Notes: generated from the letters alone by a model not told the origin. A DNA stretch of 64,000 bases from Bacteroides coprosuis DSM 18011 (GCA_000212915.1 CM001167.1:2162780-2226779); one strand, 5' to 3'; shown: positions 34,859 through 44,864, counted from the first letter of the stretch. A program made the numbers and translations.

Positions 34859-37333
34859 ATGCATAAGATTTTTTATCTCTTCCTATTTTTAATTTTAGGA
34901 TGCTCAAAAATAGATAAAGAGCTACCAATCTCTTTACAGTGGGAGTTTTCAATGGACTCTGAAACGAATGAATATCTAAATAAATTTACAATCACGAATA
35001 TATCAAAAAGTACTTTAGATAAGGAATGGGCTATTTACTACTCTCAGCTTCCAAGGGAAATTCAATTTGATAGTTCTTTACCCTTAAAGATTGAAGCAGT
35101 AAATGCAAACTTCTTTAAAATATCTCCTAGTAATAATTTTAAAAAGTTAGAACCGAATGAAAGTGTATCTATTCAATTTACTACTAATGAAGGAGTTTCA
35201 AATGTTTCTCAACAACCAGAAGGAGTTTACTGGATTAATCTAAAGAAACCAAATGAGCCTATTTCTATAAATCTAAAAAAGAACACTCTTTTCTCTGAGA
35301 AATATCAATCTGTAAACTTAAAAAAGATTTATGATGAGAATAACTTATTGCTAAGTTATTCAGCACCATTAACTGAAGTTGATGTACTTCCAACTGTAAA
35401 AAAAGTAGATTACAATTTAGGTAAAATCACATTGAGTGAAAAAGTAGCTTTAAAGTATGATTCTAAGTTCAAAAATGAAGCTATGCTACTTACTAATAAG
35501 TTAAAACAGCTCTACAATATTGACATTGATGAAGCAAGTTCTATGCGAATAAATCTAGCTGAACTTGTTGGTGAAGGGTATTCTAAGAATAATGAATTGT
35601 ATTTATTATCTATAGATAGTAATGATATCAATATTTATGGGAATACAAATCATGGTATTTTCAATGGCTGTCAAACTCTCTTATCCTTATTAAAGCAAAA
35701 GGAGAAACCGTACGAACTAAGTTGTTTAACCATACTCGACTATCCGGACCTTCCTTATAGGGGTCAGATGCTAGATATTGCGAGAAACTTCACTACTGTA
35801 GACAATATAAAAAAACTAATTGATGTTTTATCTTCATATAAGATTAACGTTCTTCATTTACACCTTACCGATGATGAAGGATGGCGAATTGAGATACCAG
35901 GTATTGAAGAACTAACTACTGTTTCATCGAAAAGAGGACATACTTTAGACGAACAAAACTCTTTGCTCCCTGGCTACGATGGTAACTTCAATGCAAATGA
36001 AAACTCATCTGGTAATGGCTTTATCACAAGAGCTGAATATATCGATTTACTAAAATATGCACAGCAACATCATGTACAAATAATTCCCGAAATTGATTCT
36101 CCAGGTCATGCAAGAGCTGCTATTGTGGCTATGAATGCAAGGTATAAGAAGTATATAGCTACAGACAAGAGTAAAGCAGAAGAATACCTCCTTGCCGATT
36201 TCAATGATCAGTCAACCTATGTATCGGCTCAGTCTTACACAGACAATGTTATGAATGTAGCTTTGCCATCAACCTACAAATTCCTAGAAAAAGTTTTTAC
36301 AGAAATAAAGGATATGTACAAGGATGCTGGAGTTGAGTTGACCTCTATACATATAGGAGGAGATGAAGTTCCCAATGGAGCTTGGATGAAATCTCCTGCT
36401 TGTAAAGAACTAATACAAACCAATCAACTACATTCCACTAAACAATTATCGGAATACTTCTTTAAGAAAGTTAGTCGTATCCTTCATGGTATGGACTTAA
36501 AATTTAATGGATGGCAAGAAGTTGCATTAAACAACACACATGGAAATGACACTGAGTTTATCGGAAATGCTCAAGCCGTTTATTGTTGGAACACAATAGC
36601 AGAATGGGATAGTGACGAGATACCCTATACTGTTGCAAATAGTGGATACAATGTTATTCTTTGTAATGTCAACAATTTCTACCTTGATTTAGCTTATGGA
36701 CCTCATCCTGAAGAAAGAGGTCATATGTGGGCTGGATATGTAAATGAAACGAGTTCATTTGCCATGTTGCCTTATTCAATCTATAAATCTTCTCGAAAGA
36801 ATTTATCAGGCGAGGAATTAAATTTGGATAGCCTTGCTCACAATAAACTACAGCTAAATAAGGATTCTAAGCAAAATATTAAGGGTGTTCAAGCACAATT
36901 ATTTGCAGAAACAATCAGAGGATATGAATGGGTAGAATATTACACATTTCCTAAAATACTAGGATTGGTAGAGCGAGGTTGGAACGCACATCCTAGATGG
37001 GACAACTTAACAGGAAATAAGGAGAAAGAAGAATATAATAAAGACCTTGCCCTATTTTATAATAAGATAAGTCTTTGTGAATTTCCTTATTTAAATAAGC
37101 TTGGTGTCAATTTTAGATTACCTCACCCTGGGATTAAGCTCATTGACGATAAAGTACACATTAACACCCCTATAACAAATGCAACTATAAGATATACTTT
37201 AGATGGATCTGACCCTACAGAAACTTCAACTATTTGGGACTCTCCCATCAGCCCATCAGGAAATATCATAAAATCGCGAATATTCTTTTCAAACAAATCA
37301 AGCCTTATTTCAACACTTATAATAACCCAATAA
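34859..37333 (+). CDS. GH20 beta-N-acetylhexosaminidase, multidomain lipoprotein
   Basis: This 824-residue lipoprotein has a very short signal (MHKIFYLFLFLILGC, Cys15). An N-terminal chitobiase-type binding domain (CHB_HEX; LQWEFSMDSETNEYLNKF) is followed by the GH20b domain (about 180-280), the catalytic barrel from about 300 (PYRGQMLDIARNFTTV; VLHLHLTDDEGWRIEIP) with Asp502-Glu503 in SIHIGGDEVPNGAW, and a C-terminal chitobiase domain (IRYTLDGSDPTETSTIWDSP). It removes terminal GlcNAc/GalNAc from oligosaccharides by the substrate-assisted mechanism. The chitobiase-like domain set suggests chitin or peptidoglycan-type or N-glycan oligosaccharides; the exact glycan is inference. Confidence 0.95.
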   Translation: MHKIFYLFLFLILGCSKIDKELPISLQWEFSMDSETNEYLNKFTITNISKSTLDKEWAIYYSQLPREIQFDSSLPLKIEAVNANFFKISPSNNFKKLEPNESVSIQFTTNEGVSNVSQQPEGVYWINLKKPNEPISINLKKNTLFSEKYQSVNLKKIYDENNLLLSYSAPLTEVDVLPTVKKVDYNLGKITLSEKVALKYDSKFKNEAMLLTNKLKQLYNIDIDEASSMRINLAELVGEGYSKNNELYLLSIDSNDINIYGNTNHGIFNGCQTLLSLLKQKEKPYELSCLTILDYPDLPYRGQMLDIARNFTTVDNIKKLIDVLSSYKINVLHLHLTDDEGWRIEIPGIEELTTVSSKRGHTLDEQNSLLPGYDGNFNANENSSGNGFITRAEYIDLLKYAQQHHVQIIPEIDSPGHARAAIVAMNARYKKYIATDKSKAEEYLLADFNDQSTYVSAQSYTDNVMNVALPSTYKFLEKVFTEIKDMYKDAGVELTSIHIGGDEVPNGAWMKSPACKELIQTNQLHSTKQLSEYFFKKVSRILHGMDLKFNGWQEVALNNTHGNDTEFIGNAQAVYCWNTIAEWDSDEIPYTVANSGYNVILCNVNNFYLDLAYGPHPEERGHMWAGYVNETSSFAMLPYSIYKSSRKNLSGEELNLDSLAHNKLQLNKDSKQNIKGVQAQLFAETIRGYEWVEYYTFPKILGLVERGWNAHPRWDNLTGNKEKEEYNKDLALFYNKISLCEFPYLNKLGVNFRLPHPGIKLIDDKVHINTPITNATIRYTLDGSDPTETSTIWDSPISPSGNIIKSRIFFSNKSSLISTLIITQ

Positions 37334-37334
37334 A

Positions 37335-38978
37335 ATGAAGACTCAATATAGCCTGATAAAAAGGACATCCTTAATAACGTTGCTAATAACAGCTCTTTTT
37401 ACAACTTATTCATGTGCCAATGATGACGACAATAATTCACAGCCCAATATATCGTCAAAAAACATTGAGATTATTCCTCAACCTGTTTCACTAGAATATG
37501 GGAGTCAAAGAATAGAAATGCCTAGTGTAGTATCCATTAGCAAGGATATACCTAGTACTATGCAAAAACTTTTAGAAAAATCTATCACTGATTACAAAGT
37601 AGCATCAAGCATAAATATAGAGAAAAATGAATCTGCATTTATATCTACTAAAATCGATAACTCCTTAAGTGAGGAAGAATATGAGCTAGATATAACACAA
37701 AAATCTATTCTAATCACTCATTCAACCCAACAAGGATTGCTATGGGGCATACAAACCCTTAGACAAGTATTAATGCAAGCCGAGTCATCCACCAAAGGAG
37801 ACTTTTCAATCCCTACTCTATCCATAAAAGATACACCTAAATATGCTTGGAGAGGGTTTCACATAGATTTAGCTAGACATATGTTTTCTCTAGACTATCT
37901 AAAGAAAGTGACTGATTGCTTATCACTCTATAAAATAAATAAAATTCAACTTCATCTTACCGATGATCAAGGATGGAGAATCGAAATAAAAAAACACCCA
38001 AATCTAACAACCGTTGGAGGTTGGAGACACTTTGACGAATATGATGAAGAATGCATCAAGTTATCGCATACAGATGCGAGTTATACGATAGATGAACGTT
38101 ATATAAGAAATGGGAAAGAATATGGCGGCTTTTATACGCAAGATGAAATCAAAGACTTTGTCACATTCGCCACATCCGTTGGCATCGAGGTTATACCAGA
38201 AATAGATATGCCTGGACACTTCTCGGCAGCAATAAAAGCTTATCCAGAATTATCTTGTACGGGATCTAGTGGTTGGGGAGAAGAATTTTCATATCCTGTG
38301 TGTGCAGGAAAGGCTAAAAACCATCCTTTTTTATACGACATTTTAGATGAAGTTATGACCTTGTTTCCTTCCAAGCACTTCCATATTGGAGCTGATGAGG
38401 TAGAGAAAAACAATTGGAAAAAATGTGAAGATTGCCAACGCTTAATTGCTGAAGAGAACTTAATGAACGTAGAAGGATTAGAAAACTTTTTTGTAAATAA
38501 TATAAATTCTTACCTCAATAAAAGAGAAAAATCAACAATGGCATGGGATGATGCTTTTTATAAAAAAGAACCTCAAGAAATGATTTATACTTATTGGAGA
38601 GATTGGCTGCCTAATCAAGCTGGTACAATAACTCAAGCAGGTTTTCCTGTTGTTTTCATGGAATGGGGTAACTTTTATTTAAGTGCAACTCCTTCAGACG
38701 AACAGTTACAGTCTCTTTACAATTTCAAGTTTGAACCGAAATTTAAGGGTATTGTAAAGAGTAATATATTAGGTTTTCAAGCATGTATATGGACAGAAAT
38801 GATACCTAATGAGCAGAAATTGGGACATCATTTATTCCCATCTATACAAGCTTATACTGAAGTAGCATGGGGCACTGCATCAAACTGGGATTCTTTTAAA
38901 AAGAAAATGAACTGGCATTTAAAACATCTTACCAAAGAGGGCTTTTATGTTAGGACACCTGATTTCATTAAAAAATAA
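37335..38978 (+). CDS. Second GH20 beta-N-acetylhexosaminidase, lipoprotein
   Basis: This 547-residue lipoprotein (signal ending TTYSCANDDD, Cys27) starts 1 nt after the stop of the first GH20. It has a GH20b domain (about 50-165) and a catalytic barrel (YAWRGFHIDLARHMFSLDYL; IQLHLTDDQGWRIEIKKHPN) with Asp354-Glu355 in HIGADEVEKNNW. It lacks the extra chitobiase-type domains of its neighbour and is the usual length for a plain exo-hexosaminidase. The pair probably divides the work on different linkages or chain ends. Confidence 0.95.
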   Translation: MKTQYSLIKRTSLITLLITALFTTYSCANDDDNNSQPNISSKNIEIIPQPVSLEYGSQRIEMPSVVSISKDIPSTMQKLLEKSITDYKVASSINIEKNESAFISTKIDNSLSEEEYELDITQKSILITHSTQQGLLWGIQTLRQVLMQAESSTKGDFSIPTLSIKDTPKYAWRGFHIDLARHMFSLDYLKKVTDCLSLYKINKIQLHLTDDQGWRIEIKKHPNLTTVGGWRHFDEYDEECIKLSHTDASYTIDERYIRNGKEYGGFYTQDEIKDFVTFATSVGIEVIPEIDMPGHFSAAIKAYPELSCTGSSGWGEEFSYPVCAGKAKNHPFLYDILDEVMTLFPSKHFHIGADEVEKNNWKKCEDCQRLIAEENLMNVEGLENFFVNNINSYLNKREKSTMAWDDAFYKKEPQEMIYTYWRDWLPNQAGTITQAGFPVVFMEWGNFYLSATPSDEQLQSLYNFKFEPKFKGIVKSNILGFQACIWTEMIPNEQKLGHHLFPSIQAYTEVAWGTASNWDSFKKKMNWHLKHLTKEGFYVRTPDFIKK

Positions 38979-38983
38979 ATTTT

Positions 38984-40141
38984 ATGAGTTCAAAGCGATT
39001 ATTATCACTAGACATTTTGAGGGGTGGTACCATTATTGGGATGATACTTGTCAACAACCCTGGAAGTTGGGAGTACATATATTCGCCACTCCGCCATGCT
39101 GAATGGCACGGATTGACTCCAACTGATTTAATATTCCCCTTCTTTATTTTTGTTATGGGAATCTCAATGAGTTTGTCATTTTCTAAATTTAAAAATGAAG
39201 AGTACAACAAAACTCTATTTTGGGAAAAAGTAATTAAACGAAGTGCAAAACTATTCCTTCTTGGGTTATTTTTATCATGGTTTTCTCTTTTACTAGAAGG
39301 GATAAACAATAGGCTTGAATATGAATCTATAAGTGAAATACTATTTCCATTTGGACAAATACGAATTCTAGGGGTGATGCAAAGATTAGCTTTAAGCTAC
39401 TTAGTAGGGTCTGTATTTGTGATGTTGATACCTAAAGCAAAACACTTAGTAATAACATCTGTTATCCTATTAATTGCCTATTTTATCTTACTATCACTAG
39501 GAAACGGATTTAGTTTTTCTTCTGATAATATTATAGCTATCGTAGATAATTCTTTGTTTGGCGAAAACCATGTTTATTTGGAATGGCTCCCCGATGGAGA
39601 AAGGCTCCGATTTGACCCAGAGGGCTTATTGAGTACCATACCCTGTATCGTACAAGTAATTATGGGCTATCTATGCGGAGAAGTTATTAGAAAGAAAAAA
39701 GACTTGCTCAACAAAATGATGGATCTCGCAATTATAGGTATTGTACTACTCTTTATAGGGCTATTATTGAGTTACGGATGTCCTTTGAATAAAAAAATAT
39801 GGAGTCCGACCTTTGAACTAGTTACATCTGGATTTGCTGTTTTAGCTCTTACGCTTCTTATCTGGATTATTGATTATAAAGGACTTAAAAAGTGGTGTAA
39901 TCCATTTGAAGCTTTTGGAACTAATCCTCTATTTATTTATATTGCCTCAAGTGCTTTTGCTTCTGTGCTAGGAACACTTACTATCAAAGACATCAGCCTA
40001 CAAGAATATCTATACAATGCAATTCTGGGAGTAATACATAATCCACATCTGGCATCATTGATTTATGCTCTCTTGTATATCTTACTCTGTTATTACATTG
40101 TAAATATTCTATTTAGAAAAAAGATATATATCAAGATATAA
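38984..40141 (+). CDS. nagX: HGSNAT-like membrane acyltransferase (DUF5009/DUF1624 type)
   Basis: This 385-residue integral membrane protein has about ten helices. The N-terminus LLSLDILRGGTIIGMILVNN and WHGLTPTDLIFPFFIFVMGI with the Asp/His pairs are characteristic of the heparan-alpha-glucosaminide N-acetyltransferase/NagX family. Later blocks include RILGVMQRLALSYLVGS, DPEGLLSTIPCIVQVIMGYL and NPFEAFGTNPLFIYI. It is the last gene of the PUL, 5 nt after the second GH20. In related amino-sugar loci such proteins are thought to acetylate or transport glucosamine sugars at the inner membrane; the exact reaction here is uncertain. The symbol is by family resemblance. Confidence 0.85.
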   Translation: MSSKRLLSLDILRGGTIIGMILVNNPGSWEYIYSPLRHAEWHGLTPTDLIFPFFIFVMGISMSLSFSKFKNEEYNKTLFWEKVIKRSAKLFLLGLFLSWFSLLLEGINNRLEYESISEILFPFGQIRILGVMQRLALSYLVGSVFVMLIPKAKHLVITSVILLIAYFILLSLGNGFSFSSDNIIAIVDNSLFGENHVYLEWLPDGERLRFDPEGLLSTIPCIVQVIMGYLCGEVIRKKKDLLNKMMDLAIIGIVLLFIGLLLSYGCPLNKKIWSPTFELVTSGFAVLALTLLIWIIDYKGLKKWCNPFEAFGTNPLFIYIASSAFASVLGTLTIKDISLQEYLYNAILGVIHNPHLASLIYALLYILLCYYIVNILFRKKIYIKI

Positions 40142-40148
40142 ACTATAA

Positions 40149-40191
40149 AATTGAGCTAAACCTAGATAGAAAGGTTTAGCTCAATTGTTTT
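40149..40191 (+). terminator. Terminator of the PUL
   Basis: A 15-bp perfect stem AATTGAGCTAAACCT / AGGTTTAGCTCAATT, followed by GTTTTG. It lies 8 nt after the last PUL gene. Confidence 0.85.
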
Positions 40192-40425
40192 GTATGAATC
40201 ATGTATTGAAACCAGAAACTCAACATATCTATTGACACTAATACTTTTAATTGCATTTTCCACCCTCTACAAGTCATCCACTCACTAAATTGCCATAATT
40301 TACTGATTATCAATCATCTTTAGGGATAACCCTATTCCTTTTTACTAGAAAATAACTATATTGACAACTGTGTAATTAAGAAATACATAAACTAATTAAA
40401 CGAAACGTTATCCTTACACAAAACC
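40192..40425. other. Spacer between two terminators
   Basis: About 235 bp with no ORF. It is closed at its 3' end by a second good terminator, which would fit a small RNA gene, but I cannot see a matching promoter. Confidence 0.25.
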
Positions 40426-40471
40426 AAAGAGGGAGAATGGGCTAAAATTTATTATCCTCCCTCTTTTTTTA
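40426..40471 (+). terminator. Second rho-independent terminator in the spacer
   Basis: AAAGAGGGAG pairs with CTCCCTCTTT and is followed by further T. There is no gene on the plus strand between it and the PUL terminator. Confidence 0.75.
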
Positions 40472-40644
40472 TGCCCTGAAGTTTGCTCAAATACCAAAGG
40501 TATAGCTCCTCCTCTTTTAGCCCCTTACAATGCGTAAATATTTATTTATCCTAAAATAGCACGACAAAGGGTAAAATAGATACTTTAAGCCTCTAATCAT
40601 CAAATTATTGACCTTCTTTTTTTCACTATCTAACCTTTTCCTAC

Positions 40645-40652
40645 TACCTTTG
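40645..40652 (+). promoter_or_regulatory. -7 promoter element of the metallophosphatase gene
   Basis: TACCTTTG matches TAnnTTTG and lies 35 nt before the ATG; a T-rich -33 region is present but no exact TTG. Confidence 0.5.
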
Positions 40653-40687
40653 AATAAGAATTTTGTACCGATTTTAAACAGAAAAGA

Positions 40688-42859
40688 ATGAAAAGAATCT
40701 CCTTCCTTTTAGGATTACTGATATTATTTGCCTTTGGACTGTCTATTGAACCTATCCTTGCCAATAATAATGAGATAGCAGGAAGTAATCTATTCTCCAG
40801 AAAAAGTAAAAGACCCACGTTTGCCGTTATTGGAGATACTCATGTGGGACAAAACGATAATAACGAAAAACTAAAGCATACATTGGACGTCTTAGTGAAA
40901 AGGCAACCCAACTTAGACGGAGTTTTTGTACTAGGTGATATGACTCTTACGGGCTCTAAAGAGGAATACGAACAGGTGAAAGAGATTTTTTCTACTCTAC
41001 CCAAACACATCCAAGTGTATTATGTAATGGGGAATCGGGAAAGGATAAATGATCACCCTGCTCCAGAAGGTCAAACGCAGTTTGAAAAGATACTTGAGCA
41101 ACCTCTGAATCATTTTGTGGATTTGAAGGGGTATCCTTGCATCATTTTAAATACTCAAACAAATGTTGAACCTTATTACAGTTCTACAGATAAAGAATAC
41201 TTAGAGAAGGCTCTTGTGGCTGTGCGTAAACAATATCCTAAAAAACCTATCTTTCTATTCTGCCACGTCCCTGCCGAAAATACGGTATATGGATCGGGGA
41301 TAGATGAAGGTTGGGGTAGCAAGGAACTAGTCAGCATCCTCAAGAATTACCCACAGGTAGTTGTTTTTTCTGCCCATTCACACTACCCTATATCTGATGA
41401 ACGCAGCATCCATCAACAATACTTTACCAGTGTCAATGTGGGATCAACCGCTTTTATAGAGGTAGAAGGTGGCTATTCTGAAGGTACTCGTCCTCCGTAT
41501 TTCGACCAAGTGGCAGAGGCTGCAATCGTAGAAATAAGCAAAAATCAAGATCTAGGTATTACTCGTATTGATGCTTTGAGAGGCAACACCATCAAAAACA
41601 ACTGGATCATCAAAAACCCCATCAATCGTAGAGCTTTCAACCTTGCAAAGAGAGTGGATAATTCAAATCCTGAGTTTGCCATGGATGCCAATATAACCAT
41701 CACAAAAGTAGATGATCACAAATGTACCGTAAAGTTTCCTCAGGCAATAGACGATGATATGGTGCACCACTATGTACTCGATGTGATTCAGGAATCTGAC
41801 AACAAGGTGTATCAACGCTATACCATTCTATCTCAGTTTTACTTAAATAAAGCGATGCCCCAAAAGCTACATTGGGAGGCTACTGGATTGAAAGGAGATA
41901 CCCAATACAAGATACGTATTGTAGCTCTCGACTCTTCAGGAAATGCTTCGCAACCCATTAGTAGTGATTATTTTCACACCCCCGCTTTTACTCCTTCATC
42001 GGCCTATACTGCCCCCAAAGCAGATGTACTCGACTTAGTTTTCAATGATTATACAGGGCTAGATTATTCTACTGAACCGAATAATATCATCTATAGTGGC
42101 ACTGAACCCAATACTCGTTTTGATGAAACTCTAAATTGCTATGTGGCCGATTTCAAAAAGGATGCAAACCTATTTTATCGCATTCCCTACTCCTCCAAAA
42201 AATGGGCAGAGAAGATACAAAAAGGTTTTACCATCGAACTGTTTTACAAATCGAATGAGTTGCATAGTGCCATACCCATGGGAAGTATGAACGGCAAAGG
42301 CTTTGGCATTGAACAAAGCAAACTTGGAGAGCCTCAGCTATCTGTCTATATGGGCGATGGCTATAAAAGTGTAGGAGATTTTGTAGCTACTTCTAAAACC
42401 TACAACCATTATATCTTCACCTATGATGGCAACGAACTACGTGCTTATACCAATGGCATTCCAACTGGGGTAACAGAAACAAGCGGTCTTATCAGTCTTC
42501 CTACCGAATATAAAGCTCATTGGCTAGGTATAGGAGGCGATGCCAATATTAGTAATGTAGTCAGCAAACCCCTTTCAGGAAGTATTGCCTACATCCGTAT
42601 TTATGGGCATTCTATCTGTAGAGATGAAGCCTACCATCTATACGACTTAATGCGTAGCCGCATCAACTTGAGAAATATGCAAGAGTTTAATCAGCTACTC
42701 ACTTTTGCCATCCCTCGGCGAATAGATGAGTCGCCAAAAGAAGAGCGAAAAGCGAAGTTAAATATCTTAATGAAAAAAGGTTGGCAACTTATGACCAATC
42801 ACAATACCACTCAAAAAGAAATCAATGACTTCATTCACGAAGTAAAAATATCTTTTTAA
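40688..42859 (+). CDS. Secreted calcineurin-like metallophosphatase with Fn3 and LamG-type domains
   Basis: This 723-residue exported protein has its signal peptide at 1-25 (ending PILAN). The metallophosphatase domain (about 43-290) has FAVIGDTHVG (D-x-H), VFVLGDMT (GD), YVMGNRERI (GN; Arg-Glu where GNHD is more common), FLFCHVPAE and VVVFSAHSHYP (x-H-x-H). A fibronectin-type segment (about 330-440) and a concanavalin/LamG-like domain (about 455-650; GFTIELFYKSNE, HYIFTYDGNELRAYTNGIPT) follow, then a helical tail. It probably hydrolyses a phosphate ester or nucleotide outside the cytoplasm while the LamG-like domain binds a glycan. It is monocistronic with its own promoter and terminator. 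Confidence 0.88.
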   Translation: MKRISFLLGLLILFAFGLSIEPILANNNEIAGSNLFSRKSKRPTFAVIGDTHVGQNDNNEKLKHTLDVLVKRQPNLDGVFVLGDMTLTGSKEEYEQVKEIFSTLPKHIQVYYVMGNRERINDHPAPEGQTQFEKILEQPLNHFVDLKGYPCIILNTQTNVEPYYSSTDKEYLEKALVAVRKQYPKKPIFLFCHVPAENTVYGSGIDEGWGSKELVSILKNYPQVVVFSAHSHYPISDERSIHQQYFTSVNVGSTAFIEVEGGYSEGTRPPYFDQVAEAAIVEISKNQDLGITRIDALRGNTIKNNWIIKNPINRRAFNLAKRVDNSNPEFAMDANITITKVDDHKCTVKFPQAIDDDMVHHYVLDVIQESDNKVYQRYTILSQFYLNKAMPQKLHWEATGLKGDTQYKIRIVALDSSGNASQPISSDYFHTPAFTPSSAYTAPKADVLDLVFNDYTGLDYSTEPNNIIYSGTEPNTRFDETLNCYVADFKKDANLFYRIPYSSKKWAEKIQKGFTIELFYKSNELHSAIPMGSMNGKGFGIEQSKLGEPQLSVYMGDGYKSVGDFVATSKTYNHYIFTYDGNELRAYTNGIPTGVTETSGLISLPTEYKAHWLGIGGDANISNVVSKPLSGSIAYIRIYGHSICRDEAYHLYDLMRSRINLRNMQEFNQLLTFAIPRRIDESPKEERKAKLNILMKKGWQLMTNHNTTQKEINDFIHEVKISF

Positions 42860-42885
42860 ATAGACGTAACTATCTATTACACAAA

Positions 42886-42928
42886 GGCTCCTAATCAAGT
42901 ATCTGCAGTACTGAATAGGAGCTTTTTC
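42886..42928 (+). terminator. Terminator of the metallophosphatase gene
   Basis: GGCTCCTA pairs with TAGGAGCT across a 22-nt loop, followed by TTTTTC. Confidence 0.75.
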
Positions 42929-43156
42929 TTTTCGTACCTCTCCTACTCTCGTCATCCTAGTAAGGTATGGATTAAGGGTTATAGCTCTTTCATTATCTTT
43001 CAGAGGAGCTCAAAAGAACAAATATCTATCTTTTTTAATAGAAAAATATTGAGGGAATAGCATGATAATCCCTTATTTTATTGTATTTTACAATTGAATC
43101 ACATCTACAACACAACAGAGATATTCCAATAAGTTGAACTTTAAAAAGGGTTGATT

Positions 43157-43690
43157 ATGAAAAATAAAAATCATATCATTCTATGGCTACAAAACGACAC
43201 CAAAGACCAAGTAGGAACTATGACTTTTGATGGTAGGCCTCTCCCCAAAGGCTCAACAATTGTGTCTAAATGCTCTAGGCTAATTGCTCTGGGTATTCTG
43301 ACAGGCAAGCCTCTCTACAGAGAAAAAGACTTGCAACTTTATCAAAACGAGAGTGGATATACCATCTGTGGAACTTATATTGATACCGATATAACCCATC
43401 GTAAACTTAGCTTTATGACTTATATCCATGATGTATATGATATCCACAAAGCCATTGATACTCTACGAAATGCTTCAGAAGATTTTGATAGAACTTTCCA
43501 TGCTATGGATGCAGAGAAACTAAGTAAGTCGGTAGCCAATTACCACATTCGTATTGCCATAAAATACAGCGTGTTTAGTCAAATCATTGCCCTACTTCTT
43601 ACCCTAGCCTGGACACATCATTCTAACAAAAAACAAGAGAGAAAAAGAATTGTGCAAGAAGAGGCAGATGCAAAAGATGATTTTTACTAA
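43157..43690 (+). CDS. Unrecognised protein with one C-terminal TM helix, 177 residues
   Basis: The chosen start is ATG at 43157 (MKNKNHIILWLQNDTKDQVG). No signal peptide is seen. A hydrophobic helix at about 137-153 (YSVFSQIIALLLTLAWT) precedes a strongly charged tail (HHSNKKQERKRIVQEEADAK). It is probably a tail-anchored inner-membrane protein with a cytosolic N-terminal domain. I do not recognise the family. It converges with the next gene. Confidence 0.75.
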   Translation: MKNKNHIILWLQNDTKDQVGTMTFDGRPLPKGSTIVSKCSRLIALGILTGKPLYREKDLQLYQNESGYTICGTYIDTDITHRKLSFMTYIHDVYDIHKAIDTLRNASEDFDRTFHAMDAEKLSKSVANYHIRIAIKYSVFSQIIALLLTLAWTHHSNKKQERKRIVQEEADAKDDFY

Positions 43691-43764
43691 GAACCAACTG
43701 CCTTCCCGATAAGCAAACCCATCCACTCTCTATCTAAACAATAGAATTTCAAATTGAAATAAAA

Positions 43765-43796
43765 TCCCCAAAAGTTTTAAACTAAACTCTTGGGGA
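43765..43796. terminator. Possible hairpin between convergent genes
   Basis: TCCCCAA pairs with TTGGGGA around an AT-rich 18-nt loop. There is no clear T-run, so this is only a candidate. Confidence 0.35.
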
Positions 43797-43857
43797 CTAT
43801 CCATATCCCCCCTAAAAAGGGAATGGAGAAGTTATACAAATTATTTGAAAGCCTTAT

Positions 43858-44586
43858 TTATAGATAGCGATCTAATAACGCCATATCTTGTAGTGGATCA
43901 AAGTCCAACTTTACCTCTGTATGGGCTGATGAATCAAAGCTATTGTTTTTTGCCTCATCGGGTTCTTTTTTGGAGAGCCAACAGTCATATCCTGTCATGC
44001 TCACACACGCTCCATGACGATTATAATGCAAGAATACCAAATATTGTCCATCTTTCAGCTCCTTAAAGAACAGTGGAGATTCAGAATCATACAGACCAGC
44101 CATATCTCCCACTTGTGCAAAATGATTCTTACGGAAGAAACGCAACATCGTTTCATGTATAAAATTAGCTCGATAGATGCTGTCAAACTTGAGTAAGTAG
44201 TCATGGCGATCTTTTATTCCATCCTGTTTGGGATGTAAACAATGCTCCATAAGCAAGTCTTTCCGAATGCAATCTGAGTCTTCAAAGTAATCCCAAACAT
44301 CAATAATAAGAGCCTCATCTAGCAACTCCAATTCTTTGAGTTTGTCGAAGAGGTACTTCGTCATAGAATCTACACTCTCAGCATAAATTACCCCATCAAC
44401 TTTTCTATACACTTCAAGTCTTCCTTCAATTTCGAGTAATCTAAAACCCGCATGATAGAAAAACTTATAAATACTCACCAAGTGTTGTTCTGTACATTGA
44501 ACCTCTAAATCTATCCCTTGCAACGTGACATCAAAAAAATCTGTACGCACATGGATAGGATATTCTTTTTGATTTGTGTCTTCCAT
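43858..44586 (-). CDS. Unrecognised cytosolic protein, 242 residues
   Basis: I do not recognise this protein. It is acidic, with no signal peptide or membrane segment. It begins MEDTNQKEYPIHVRTDFFDV and contains many aromatic and acidic residues (IIDVWDYFEDSDCIRKDLL; ESPLFFKELKDGQYLVFLHY). The composition and length suggest a folded alpha/beta domain. It is monocistronic on the minus strand, converging with the 177-residue membrane protein. No functional motif is visible. Confidence 0.75.
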   Translation of the reverse strand: MEDTNQKEYPIHVRTDFFDVTLQGIDLEVQCTEQHLVSIYKFFYHAGFRLLEIEGRLEVYRKVDGVIYAESVDSMTKYLFDKLKELELLDEALIIDVWDYFEDSDCIRKDLLMEHCLHPKQDGIKDRHDYLLKFDSIYRANFIHETMLRFFRKNHFAQVGDMAGLYDSESPLFFKELKDGQYLVFLHYNRHGACVSMTGYDCWLSKKEPDEAKNNSFDSSAHTEVKLDFDPLQDMALLDRYL

Positions 44587-44864
44587 GAATTAGTCTATAA
44601 GTAAATGTCTATTGAGCAAATTGACAAGTACACTTATCAATCTTGCACTATTATCAAATATAGGGGAAAGATTTTACAATCACGTGAATATGAGCATATA
44701 TTTTACATGCTTTGCAACCTAATAGAATCGATATCTGTACCTACTCACCCATTCTGATATTTATCAATCTTGAGTGTATCCATTTTTTTAACAGTTAATC
44801 AGCATATTTTCACTCACTCTTTAGCCCAAGGAGCAAGAATGAATAATTAGAAGAATCTAAAATT

